This document shows, piece by piece, positions 12,258-22,752 of a DNA stretch of 64,000 nucleotides. Under the pieces are notes generated by a model that had not been told where the DNA came from, ran no database searches, and was given only the letters and a program-made list of their open reading frames with translations. A program made the position numbers and the translations under genes. The first letter of the stretch is position 1; every line of letters starts with the position of its first letter. The stretch lies in NCBI RefSeq assembly GCF_030463535.1, contig NC_132896.1, positions 19,263,709-19,327,708 on the forward strand, written 5' to 3'. The DNA is from Salminus brasiliensis (Eukaryota; Chordata; Actinopteri; Characiformes; Bryconidae).

Positions 12258-14200
12258 TCAAACATAGATACAAATTTTCACTGGTGATCGGCTGCCTTGC
12301 CCCAACACAGTCTCATCATCAATCTTCAAATGTGTGGCTGTCTGCATGTCCATCTGCATCACTGGTTGTTTGGTTTTCTTTCTACGTGTAACTGTGGTTG
12401 GTTTTTTATCTATGTTCAACTGTTTGACTTCATTTTGCAACTGTGTGAGGCCTGCTTTCTATCCATCAGCTGCTGTATGTATGTGAGTATCCGTATGCCA
12501 CTGTGGAACAGATAAGTGATAATTCAGTTTCTATACATATATTGACTTTCTTTTTTATCATATAGATTTTCAGGAACCCATGATTTCCTCAATCCCTGAA
12601 GGTGTATCCAGCTAAGAAGGGTTAGGTGCTCCGGCTCCTTTTGCATTCCTTTTTTCACCCAACGCTCACTCACTTCAGCTGGATTACAAGGTAAAAGCAT
12701 GTTATCTGTTTACAATAATACATTTAATGTATCTTCAAACATAGATACAAATTTACACTGGTGATGGGCTGCCTTGCCCCAACACAGTCTCATCATCAAT
12801 TTCCAAATGTGTGGCTGTCTGCATGTCCATCTGCATCTCTGGCGTTTTTGTTTTCTTTCCATCTGAAGGTGTGGCTGGCTTTTTATCTATGTTCAACTGT
12901 TTGATTTTCTTTTTGCAACTGTGTGAGGCCTGCTTTCTATCCATCAGCAGCAGTATGTATGTGAACATCCGTATGATACTGTGGATAAGGTAAGTGATAA
13001 TTAAGTTTCTATACATATATTGACTTTCTTTTTTATCATACAGGTTCTCGGAAATCCCTGATATCCTCAATACTTGAAAGTGTATCCATCTAAGAAGGGT
13101 TAGGTGCTGCGGCTCCCTCTGCATTACCTTATTCACCCTACGCTCACTCACTTCAGCTGGATTAAAAGGTAAAAGCATGTTACCTGTTTACAATAATACA
13201 TTTAATGTATCTTCAAACATAGATACAAATTTACACTGGTGATGGGCTACCTTGCCCCAACACAGTCTCCTCATCCCTCTCCAAATGTGTGGCTGTCTGC
13301 ATGTCCATCTGCATCTCTGGCTTTTTGGTTTTCTTTTCTTTCTGAAGATGTGGCTGGCTTTTTATCTATGTTCAACTGTTTGACTTTCTTTTTGCAACTG
13401 TGTGAGGCCTGCTTTCTATCCATCAGCAGCTGTACGTATGTGAGTATCCGTATGCCACTATGGAACAGGTAAGTGATTATTCTGTTTCTATACATATACT
13501 GACTTTCTTTTTTGTCATACAGGTTTTCAGGAACCCATGATATCCTCAATCCCTGAAGGTTTGTCCATCTAAGAAGGGTTAGATGCTCCAGCTCCTTCTG
13601 CATTCCTTTTTTTACCCAACTCTCACTCACTTCAGCTGGATTACAAGCTAAAAGCATGTTATCTGTTTACAATAATACATTTAATGTATCTTCAAACATA
13701 CATGAAAATTCACATTGATGATGGGCTGCCTTGCCGCAACACAATCTCATCATCAATTTCCAAATGTGTGGCTGTCTGCATGTCCATCTGCATATCTGGC
13801 GTTTTGGTTTTCTTTCCATCTGAAGGTGTGGTTGGCTTTTTATCTATGTTCAACTGTTTGACTTTCTTTTTGCAACTGTGTGAGGCCTGTTTTCTATCCA
13901 TCAGCAGCCGTATGTATTTGGGTATCCGTATGCCACTTTGGAACAGGTAAGTGATAATTCTGTTTGTATACATATATTGACTTTCTTTTTTGTCATACAG
14001 GTTTTCAGGAAGCCATGATATTCTCAATCCCTAAAGGTGTATCCAGTTAAAAAATGGTTAGGTGGTCCGGCTTCCTTTGCTTTCCTTTTTTCACCCAACG
14101 CTCACTCACTTCACCAGGATTACAAGGTAAACGCATGTTATCTGTTTACAATAATACATTTAATGTATCTTCAAACATACATGAAAATTCACATTGATGA
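12258..14200. repeat. Segment duplicated from the left part of the array
   Basis: Positions about 12,520-14,200 match about 2,390-4,070 at a fixed offset of 10,132 bp, including rare variants such as GATACTGTGGATAAGG and CTTTTCTTTCTGAAGATG. The first part (12,258-12,500) instead matches 222-464 at an offset of 12,036. The match ends where the left locus has a 332-bp short monomer while this one has a full-length monomer (13,947-14,421). Confidence 0.8.
12753..13178 (-). CDS. Recurring array ORF, 141 codons, duplicate
   Basis: Near-identical to the ORF at 2,621-3,046 through the 10,132-bp-offset duplication; the product differs by a single visible residue (KKKIKQLN for KKKVKQLN). Confidence 0.3.
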   Translation of the reverse strand: MLLPFNPAEVSERRVNKVMQREPQHLTLLRWIHFQVLRISGISENLYDKKESQYMYRNLIITYLIHSIIRMFTYILLLMDRKQASHSCKKKIKQLNIDKKPATPSDGKKTKTPEMQMDMQTATHLEIDDETVLGQGSPSPV

Positions 14201-14619
14201 TGTCCTGCTTTGCCCCAACACAGTCTCATCATCCATCTCCAAATGTGTGGCTGTCTGCATGTCCATCTGCATCTCTGACTTTTTGTTTTTATTTCTATCT
14301 GAAACTGTAGCTGGTTTTTTGTCTATGTACAACTGTTTGACTTTCTTTTTGTACCTGTGTGAGGCCTGCCTTCCAACCATCAGCAGCTGTATGTGAGTAT
14401 CCGTGTGCCACTGTGGAACAGGTAAGTGATAATTAAGTTTCTATACATATATTGACTTTCTTTTTTGTCATACAGGTTTTCAGGAACCCATGATTTCTTC
14501 AATCCCTGAAGGTTTATCCATCTAAGAAGGGTTAGATGCTCCGGCTCCTTCTGCATTCCTTTTTTTACCCAACGTTCACTCACTTCAGCTGGATTACAAG
14601 GTAAAAGCATGTTACCTGT

Positions 14620-15069
14620 TTACAATAATACATTTAATGTATCTTCAAACGTAGATACAAATTTACACTGGTGATGGGCTGCCCTGCCCCAACACAGTCT
14701 CATCATCCATCTCCAAATGTGTGGCTGTCTGCATGTCCATCTGCATCTCTGGCGTTTTGGTTTTCTTTCCATCTGATCTATGTTCAACTGTTTGACTTTC
14801 TTTTTGTAACTGTGTGAGGCCTGCTTTCTATCCATCAGCAGCTGTATGTATGTGAGTATCCGTGTGCCACTGTGAAACAGGTAAGTGATTATTCTGTTTC
14901 TATACATATATTGACTTTCTTTTTTGTCATACAGATTCTCTGGAACCCATGATATCCTCAATCCTTGAAGGTGTATCCAGCTAAGAAGGGTTAGGTGCTC
15001 CGACTCCTTCTGCATTCCTTTTTTCACCCAACGCTCACTCACTTCAGCTGGATTACAAGGTAAAAGCAT
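14620..15069 (-). CDS. Recurring array ORF, 149 codons, frame-switched tail
   Basis: The longest version. A deletion inside the Lys-rich segment (LNIDQMERKPKRQ) moves the tail to another frame, which then runs on through HHQCKFVSTFEDTLNVLL. That indels move the tail freely between frames argues against strong protein-level selection in this monomer. Confidence 0.25.
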   Translation of the reverse strand: MLLPCNPAEVSERWVKKGMQKESEHLTLLSWIHLQGLRISWVPENLYDKKESQYMYRNRIITYLFHSGTRILTYIQLLMDRKQASHSYKKKVKQLNIDQMERKPKRQRCRWTCRQPHIWRWMMRLCWGRAAHHQCKFVSTFEDTLNVLL

Positions 15070-18000
15070 GTTACCTGTTTACAATAATACACTTAATGTA
15101 TCTTCAAACATAGATACAAATTTACACTGGTGATGGGCTGCCTTGCCCCAACACAGTGTCATCATCAATCTCCAGATATGTGGCTGTCTGCATGTCCATC
15201 CTCATCTCTGGCTTTTTGGTTTTCTTTCTATCTGAAGCTGTGGCTGGCTTTTTATCTATGTTCAACTGTTTGACTTTCTTTTTGCAACTGTGTGAGGCCT
15301 ACTTTCTATCCATCAGCAGCTGTATGTATGTGAGTATCCGTGTGCCACTGTGGAACAGGTAAGTGATTATTCTGTTTCTATACATATATTGACTTTCTTT
15401 TTTGTCATACAGGTTTTCAGGAACCCATGATATCCTCAATCCCTGAAGGTTTGTCCATCTAAGAAGGGTTAGATGCTCCGGCTCCTTCTGCATTCCTTTT
15501 TTTACCCAACTCTCACTCACTTCAGCTGGATTACAAGTTAAAAGCATGTTACCTGTTTACAATAATACATTTAATGTATCTTCAAACATGAATACAAATT
15601 TTCAGTGATGATGGGCTGCCTTGTCCCAACACAGTCTCATCATCCATCTCCAAATGTGTCGCTGTCTTCATGTCCATCTACATCTCTGGCGTTTTGGTTT
15701 TCTTTCCATCTGAAGGTGTGGCTGGATTTTTATCTATGTTCAACTGTTTGACTTTCTTTTTGCAACTGTGTGAGGCCTGCTTTCTATCCATCAGCAGCTG
15801 TATGTGAGTATCCGTGTGCCACTGTGGAATAGGTAAATGATAATTAAGTTTCTATACATATATTGACTTTCTTTTTTGTCATACAGGTTTTCAGGAACCC
15901 ATGATATCCTCAATCCCTGAAGGTTTGTCCATCTAAGAAGGGTTAGATGCTCCGGCTCCTTCTGCATTCCTTTTTTTACCCAACGCTCACTCACTTCAGC
16001 TGGATTACAAGGTAAAAGCATGTTACCTGTTTACAATAATGCACTTAATGTATCTTCAAACAAAGATAAAAATTTACCGCGGTGATGGGCTGCCTTGCCC
16101 CAACACAGTCTCATCATCCATCTCCAAATGTGTGGCTGTCTTCATATCCATCTTCATCTCTGGCGTTTTGGTTTTCTTTCCATCTGATCTGATCTATGTT
16201 CAACTGTTTGACTTTCTTTTTGTAACTGTATGAGGCCTGCCTTCCATCCATCAGCAGCTGTACGTATGTGAGTATCCGTATGCCACTGTGGAACAGGTAA
16301 GTGATTATTCTGTTTCTATACATATACTGACTTTCTTTTTTGTCATACAGGTTTTCAGGAACCCATGATATCCTCAATCCCTGAAGGTTTGTCCATCTAA
16401 GAAGGGTTAGATGCTCCGGCTCCTTCTGCATTCCTTTTTTTACCCAACGCTCACTCACTTCAGCTGGATTACAAGGTAAAAGCATGTTATCTGTTTACAA
16501 TAATACATTTAATGTATCTTCAAACATACATGAAAATTCACATTGATGATGGGCTGCCTTGCCCCAACACAGTCTCATCATCCATCTCCAAATGTGTGCC
16601 TGTCTGCTTGTCTATCTGCATCTCTGGCGTTTTGGTTTTCTTTCCATCTGAAGCTGTTGCTGGCTTTTTATCTATGTTCAACTGTTTGACTTTCTTTTTG
16701 TAACTGTGTGAGGCCTGCCTTCCATCCATCAGCAGCTGTATGTGAGTATCCGTGTGCCACTGTGGAATAGGTAAATGATAATTAAGTTTCTATACATATA
16801 TTGACTTTCTTTTTTGTCATACAGGTTTTCAGGAACCCATGATTTCCTCAATCCCTGAAGGTTTATCCGTCTAAGAAGGGTTAGATGCTCCGGCTCCTTC
16901 TGCATTCCTTTTTTCACCCAATGCTCACTCACTTCAGCTGGATTACAAGGTAAAAGCATGTTACCTGTTTACAATAATACATTTAATGTATCTTCAAACA
17001 AAGATACAAATTTACACCGGTGATGGGCTGCCTTGCCCAACACAGTCTCATCATCCATCTCCAAATGTGTGGCTGTCTGCATGTCAATCTGCATCTCTGG
17101 CGTTTTGGTATTCTTTCCATCTGAAGCTGTTGCTGGCTTTTTATCTATGTTCAACTGTTTGACTTTCTTTTTGTAACTGTGTGAGGCCTGCTTTCTATCC
17201 ATCAGCAGCTGTATGTATTTGGGTATCCGTGTGCCACTGTGGAACAGGTAAGTGATAATTCAGTTTCTATACATATATTGAATTTCTTTTTTGTCATACA
17301 GGTTTTCAGGAACCCATGATTTCCTCAATCCCTGAAGGTGTATCCAGCTAAGAAGGGTTAGGTGCTCCGGCTCCTTCTGCATTCCTTTTTTCGCCCAACG
17401 CTCACTCACTTCAGCTGGATTACAAGGTAAAAGCATGTTATCTGTTTACAATAATACAATTAATGTAGCTTCAAACATAGATACAAATTTACACTGGTGA
17501 TGGGCTGCCTTGCCCCAACACAGTCTCATCATCCATCTCCAAATGTGTGGCTGTCTGCATGTCCATCTGCATCTCTGAGTTTTTGGTTTTCTTTCTATCT
17601 GAAGCTGTGGCTGGCTTTTTATCTATGTTCAACTGTTTGACTTTCTTTTTGCAACTGTGTGAGGCCTACTTTCTATCCATCAGCAGCTGTATGTATGTGA
17701 GTATCCGTGTGCCACTGTGGAACAGGTAAGTGATTATTCTGTTTCTATACATATATTGACTTTCTTTTTTGTCATACAGGTTTTCAGGAACCCATGATAT
17801 CCTCAATCCCTGAAGGTTTGTCCATCTAAGAAGGGTTAGATGCTCCGGCTCCTTCTGCATTCCTTTTTTTACCCAACTCTCACTCACTTCAGCTGGATTA
17901 CAAGTTAAAAGCATGTTACCTGTTTACAATAATACATTTAATGTATCTTCAAACATGAATACAAATTTTCAGTGATGATGGGCTGCCTTGTCCCAACACA

Positions 18001-18923
18001 GTCTCATCATCCATCTCCAAATGTGTCACTGTCTTCATGTCCATCTACATCTCTGGCGTTTTGGTTTTCTTTCCATCTGAAGGTGTGGCTGGATTTTTAT
18101 CTATGTTCAACTGTTTGACTTTCTTTTTGCAACTGTGTGAGGTCTGCTTTCTATCCATCAGCAGCTGTATGTATGTGAGTATCCGTATGCCACTGTGGAA
18201 CAGGTAAGTGATAATTCAGTTTCTATACATATATTGACTTTCTTTTTTGTCATACAGGTTCTTTGGTATCCATGATATCCTCAATCCCTGAAAGTGTATC
18301 CATCTATGAAGGGTTAGGTGCTCCGTCTCCCTCAGCATTCCTTTTTTCACCCAACGCTCACTCACTTCAGCTGGATTACAAGGTAAAAGCATGTTATCTG
18401 TTTACAATAATACATTTAATGTATCTTTAAACATAGATACAAATTTAAACTGGTGATGGGCTGCTTTTCCCCAACACAGTCTCATCATCAGTCTCCAAAT
18501 GTGTGGCTATCTGCATGTCAATCTGCATCTCTGGCTGTTTGGTTTTCTTTCTATCTGAAACTGTGGCTGGCTTTTTATCTATGTTCAACTGTTTGACATT
18601 TTTTTTACAACTGTGTTAGGTCTGCTTTCTATCCATCAGCAGCTGTATGTATGTGAGTATCCGTATGCCACTGTGGAACAGGTAAGTGATCATTCAGTTT
18701 ATATACATATATTGACTTTCTTTTTTGTCATACAGTTTTTCAGGAACCCATGATATCCTCAATCCCTAAAGGTGTATCCAGTTAAAAAAGGGTTAGGGGG
18801 TCCGGCTCCCTTTGCATTCCTTTTTTCACCCAACGCTCACTCGCTTCACCTGGATTACAAGGTAAAAGCATGTTATCTGTTTACAATAATACATTTAATG
18901 TATCTTCAAACATAGATAAAAAT

Positions 18924-19121
18924 TTACATTGGTGTTGGGCTGCCTTGCCCCAACACAGTCTCAACGTCAATCTCCATATGTGTGGCTGTCTGCATGTCCA
19001 TCCTCATCTCTGGCTTTTTGGTTTTCTTTCCATCTGAAGCTGTGGCTTTCTTTTTTTCTATGTTCAACTGTTTGACTTTCTTTTTGCAACTGTGTGAGGC
19101 CTGCCTTCCATCCATCAGCAT
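18924..19121 (-). CDS. Array ORF in the edge monomer, 65 codons
   Basis: The last monomer on the right is cut inside the array unit, so the frame here starts in the flanking sequence with ATG (MLMDGRQASHSCKKK) and continues through the Lys-rich and acidic segments to a stop. If the array were transcribed from the right, this would be its first reading frame. It is diverged (LNIEKKKATAS; MEIDVETVLGQ), as edge monomers usually are. Confidence 0.25.
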   Translation of the reverse strand: MLMDGRQASHSCKKKVKQLNIEKKKATASDGKKTKKPEMRMDMQTATHMEIDVETVLGQGSPTPM

Positions 19122-19144
19122 TCACGTTCACGTCACTCACTAGA

Positions 19145-19672
19145 CTTTTATGTTGACAACACACTATGTACAACGTTATGTTTTCTGTTTAATTGGGGTC
19201 ACCTGAGAACTGGGGTATAAAGGGAGCAAACGCGATCTTCCCCTCGCCAAGAATTAAGGTTCCCAAGCCGACCTGGAGGGTCGGCGTCTGTGTACGGTTC
19301 GTTAGCCGACCGGGAGTGTCGGTGTCTTGGTACACTTGCTATGCCAACCTGGAGGGTTGGCTTCATGTTCAGGAGATTCGTGGCTGTCATTGTTGTTTCT
19401 CACGAGGGCGTCTGAGAGAGTTATCTTTTACTGGCCCTGCCAGTGGTTTTTGGTTCTAGCATTGTCTCCCTGTTTATCTTCCCTATCTCGCCTGGCTCCC
19501 TGGCTACCAACCAGCCTCAGGTGGCTTTCATGTTTTGCCCATGTTAGTCGGTCACGTTTGTTTTGTTTATTCATTATCTCTTGTTATTGCTGCATTCTTG
19601 TTTGTTTTATTAAAATCTTGCATCGCACCGTCCCTGCGAGTGTTCACCCGTCATTGTCCTAGCCAGTCATGA
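19145..19672 (+). mobile_element. Candidate solo LTR, gypsy-type
   Basis: Directly beyond the array lies about 0.5 kb with LTR-like organisation: a TATA-like GGTATAAAGG at about 19,214, three short hairpins, a T-rich 3' part with ATTAAA at about 19,608, and an end CCAGTCATGACA typical of LTR 3' termini. No primer-binding site, gag or pol follows, and I could not define the start or a clean target-site duplication. The assignment rests on layout, not on a recognised family. Confidence 0.4.
19267..19361 (+). repeat. Three hairpins at exact 38-bp spacing
   Basis: Hairpins start at 19,267, 19,305 and 19,343. The first is GCCGACC-TGGAG-GGTCGGC, the third GCCAACC-TGGAG-GGTTGGC; the middle one is GCCGAC with GTCGGT around a CGGGAGT loop. 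The G-C to A-T change between the first and third preserves pairing on both arms, which suggests selection on RNA or DNA structure in the parent element. Confidence 0.7.
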
Positions 19673-20939
19673 CACATACCCACAATATTTTCAGCAAATC
19701 CTACTAGACAGTTAAGGCCGTTACACACCAAAGGTTTTGAAAATGCTAAAAATTACCACACAATGTTCTCACGTCTCTCAAGTGCTCACACAGGTGTAGC
19801 ACATATTTTTTAGTTGAGGGCTTGAGAAGGACTGAACCAACTGTGAAATGAGATTTACTTCATATGACTGTGGAGCTGTGTGCAGATTTCCACGAGGAAA
19901 CTGTTCGTTCTCCTTTCACCACTGACCTGCACATTTCACTCTCTCTGAGAAGAGACTTTCGGCCCTGTCTCAAATCACATCATACGCTCTACATAGTGCA
20001 CTACTTAAAAAAACACAACACAAAAATCATTAGACAGTGCCAGCATGGTAGAAACCGAGTTGTCCAGCTGAATGTAACTGTCTTGTACTGACGTGTACAA
20101 AAAGTAAAGCACAGCATTCTTCTTTTAGGAAAAGTGAAAGAAGGTCCTACACAGATTAAACTGTAGGAGCGCTTCTACACACAACTCAGATTCACGCTAA
20201 CTCAGTTTGAGCTGAACAGATCTTGGAGACGCAGCTCCCTCCATTGGTGAGGAAGACACACAGCGAGTTCTAGTTCTAGGTGTCATTAATCACGGCTGGC
20301 AGAAGTCACGTCACACTTGAATCAGCTATGGGACGCATGTAACATCGCTAGTGCGGTGTTAGCACGGCCCGGCTCGCTCGTGGAAATTAGCACCAGGCGA
20401 ATTGCAGGGTTTCTGTGTGGACCATGTTCATGATTTTGAGACTTTACATCATCTTTAATGACAGGAGCATGGCTACAGCCTAAACTAGCTAACTGCATGC
20501 CAAAGTCGTCACAAAGTTGTGTCTAACCTGTTTGAGTTTGTTTTAAACAGACCTGAAGTGGATTCCAATAGGAATTATTTGGCACTACATTTATATGAAG
20601 GCCTCCTTGGCTTGGTTTGGGAAGAGTGTGATTTATGCATGCAGATTACACTGTGCTAACAGATGCTAGTGTTAAGTGCTACATTAGCCTTGTAGTTGCA
20701 GTGCAAGACTAAAGAACGAAACTGGCGCATAATTATTACGAGACACCGTGCGCTTCCTGGTCCTGATTTAGCAACACAGCAAATGTAAATAGAAGCCGTT
20801 CTAACGGGTCAGTACCGACGCAGAACCGCACAGCATGGCTTTCGTAACCATCTGGTCCTGCAGTGGAAGAGGCCCATGTGTTCGTCTAGTGTCAAAGTGT
20901 AATTTCTCTGGTCTAGAAGAAATGGGGTTTGTCACTTAC
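19673..20939. other. Intergenic, no gene seen
   Basis: No convincing exon, RNA gene or recognised repeat. Several short open stretches have neither splice context nor family resemblance. Confidence 0.5.
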
Positions 20940-21051
20940 TTTGAAGGCTTGATGCATTTGATGACACCAATCCAGTTGATCAGTTTCCAGCACTTGATGC
21001 TGAAATGTTTTCCCCAATCCCAGTACATGTTTGTCATCAACACTCATGAAC
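20940..21051 (-). other. Unassigned exon-like block, 112 nt
   Basis: On the - strand a good acceptor (TTTTCCTCAG) precedes 112 nt followed by GTAAGTGAC. One frame is open throughout (contains MSVDDKHVLGLGKTF), with phase 1 in and phase 0 out. A second frame is open after an early stop (MYWDWGKHFSIKCWK). It lies downstream of the slc9c-like relic on the same strand, but I cannot match either frame to that protein's voltage-sensor or cyclic-nucleotide-binding regions. It may be an exon of another gene or chance. Confidence 0.25.
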
Positions 21052-21327
21052 CTGAGGAAAACCAACACAGCTGAATTACACCTGTCCTCTGTTTGACACG
21101 CCTCTAAGGCCTACCAGTTCCATGCAACATGTCTACACTACAGCACTCAAAATTACTCCACCTCCAATGTAAATGAGTGTAATCTCCAGATTCAGCTCAC
21201 AATACCACTAGTAATGACAACTGCTGTCTCAGATGAATTCAACCCACTGAACATAATCCTGCACAAGAGCTAGGGGTGGGATTCAGAGGGCTGGGATGTG
21301 TTTTTAGAAGATGATTATCTTGATGAA

Positions 21328-21440
21328 TTTACATTTGCATTGAAGGCATTTAGCAGCTGCTCTTCTCCAGAGCACCAACAAACGTGCTTCACCGTTCACT
21401 CAGAAAATACCTTTGGCTCGTTTGTAGAGGCTAGGATCCA
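21328..21440. repeat. Worn fish interspersed repeat
   Basis: TTTACATTTGCATTGAAGGC followed by ATTTAGCAGCTGCTCTTCTC resembles the clearer copy at about 56,703-56,760 (CATTTAGCAGACGCTTTTAT). Only a degenerate fragment remains. Confidence 0.45.
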
Positions 21441-21539
21441 AAAGCTTAGACTCTACTACTTGTGGTCTATATACTGACTTCTAAATTTAGTACTCTAGTA
21501 AGTAAGACGGCGTTTGAAGACAGCGAGTGAAAGGGCAAG

Positions 21540-21860
21540 ATGGATTCAAACAAGTATCAGGAAATCCTAGGAGAAAACATCATGCCTTCTGTAAGGAGGC
21601 TGAAGCTTGGGTATCTTTGGACCTTCCAACAGGACAATGAGCCAAAACATACCTTAAAGTCCCCCAAGGCTTGGTTTAGGAAGTCCTGGAAGATTCTGGA
21701 GTGCCCGTCACAGTTGCCCGACTTGAACCCCTGAACCTTATAGAAAAAATTTGGAAGGCAGTTGCAGCAGCAAACCCAGCAATATCGGTGAACTGGAGCC
21801 GGTGAACAGATCATTTTTTTTTAAATGCAATTTTGCTAATAAATCTAATTTGCAGGAATA
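21540..21860 (+). pseudogene. Tc1-like transposase C-terminal fragment
   Basis: The 64-codon open stretch begins MDSNKYQEILGENIMPS and continues with FQQDNEPKHT and PSQLPDLNP. These are signature blocks of Tc1/mariner DDE transposases: the QDNxPKH around the second catalytic Asp and the PSQSPDLNPIEHLW box. A premature TGA follows DLNP, and the next bases still encode a relic of the C-terminus (LIEKIWKAVAAA) in a shifted frame. The N-terminal paired domain and the terminal inverted repeats are missing. This is a dead DNA-transposon fragment. Confidence 0.85.
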
Positions 21861-22752
21861 ATTCTGAGTGAAACTCTACACTAGGTGTTAAAAGTTTGAA
21901 AGCAACAGATAGTTTTAAGAGAGAATGCCAGAACAGCAGGGTTAGCTCTTAAAAGTGTTCAGCAGTGTTTGTGTTTAGGTGAGCTCCTTTAGATCCTTCA
22001 GAGCTGTACTGTAGCTCTAATGAGATTCACCCATAGACTACTGTATCCAAACTAACAGGCCTCTTTGTTTAAACTAGATAGTGACAGACTTGTTGCGATA
22101 CATTGATTATTTGGCAAATTGGCGAATTGGAAATATTTACATCTATATCCTGTTCTGTATTTAGTTCTACTTCTACTAACATTTGTGTGAGTTCAGGAAC
22201 CAAAGCAGCCATGATAATATGAATACCACTATTTTCTGTTACTATGCCTTTAATGCTAAATAAGCCTACATAAATAATATGTAAATAAGCTCTGTTCTGA
22301 CTGGCTGCCCTGTTTTGCACCTCATTCAAAGAGCAGGCTGGACTGAAACACTGTTAATGAAGTAAATGTGAATGGCCAAACATATGTAAATGTGCCAGAT
22401 TTTATGACATCACAACACAAAGAATATATTCAAAATGGGCTGTTTTTCTGCTTGGTTTCTATATGCAGTCTGCATGGACTGAGTAGTCCCTTTTTTGGGA
22501 CTAATTACCTTGTCTCGTACTAGTAGTTTATCCAGTCCTTCAGCCTGAAAAGCCATTAGTGTCAGGCTCAGGCAAAAAGCCCCTCTGGTTGCACCCCAGA
22601 CACAAACTAAAGCCCAGCGCCAGTTGAAGCCATATCCAACGCAGGACAGGACTGGCGATAGCAGAAAAACTGTCAACAGCCTGCAAGGACATATCAGCAT
22701 GCATGTTAGTAGACTGCAGATTCCCTTTATTGATATGAATAATAATAAATTC

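Larger units (their letters stand above)
1..19122. repeat. Tandem array of about 40 monomers of ~476 bp
   Basis: The same block recurs from the first base to 19,122. Using the site GGAACAG/GTAAGT as an anchor, monomers begin near 476, 952, 1426, 1903, 2380, 2858, 3337, 3815, 4147, 4626, 5090, 5568, 6046, 6506, 6984, 7316, 7792, 8256, 8734, 9213, 9673, 10147, 10625, 11085, 11562, 12036, 12512, 12990, 13469, 13947, 14422, 14881, 15359, 15833, 16297, 16771, 17248, 17726, 18204 and 18682. Most are 474-479 bp; others are 459-464 bp (a 12-18 bp internal loss) or 332 bp. The left end is outside the window; the right end breaks inside a monomer. Divergence between monomers looks like a few to about ten percent by eye. 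I recognise no known satellite or gene family. Confidence 0.97.

Noticed and set aside
1..19100. Many 60-119-codon + strand frames with Cys/Phe-rich products in the array
   Set aside because: They are the antisense of the Lys/Asp/Glu-rich - strand frame, have implausible composition, and end at the in-frame TAA of the GTAAGT site.
1..19122. CRISPR-like or clustered-gene reading of the array
   Set aside because: Monomers are ~476 bp direct repeats without unique spacers, in an animal genome.
19193..19662. Frames of 88 and 111 codons in the LTR-like segment
   Set aside because: They overlap hairpins and the T-rich 3' part of a non-coding terminal repeat.
22069..22440. Search for further exchanger exons (voltage sensor, cyclic-nucleotide domain) beyond exon 9
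   Set aside because: No stretch with matching splice phase and motif was found between 19.7 and 22.5 kb.
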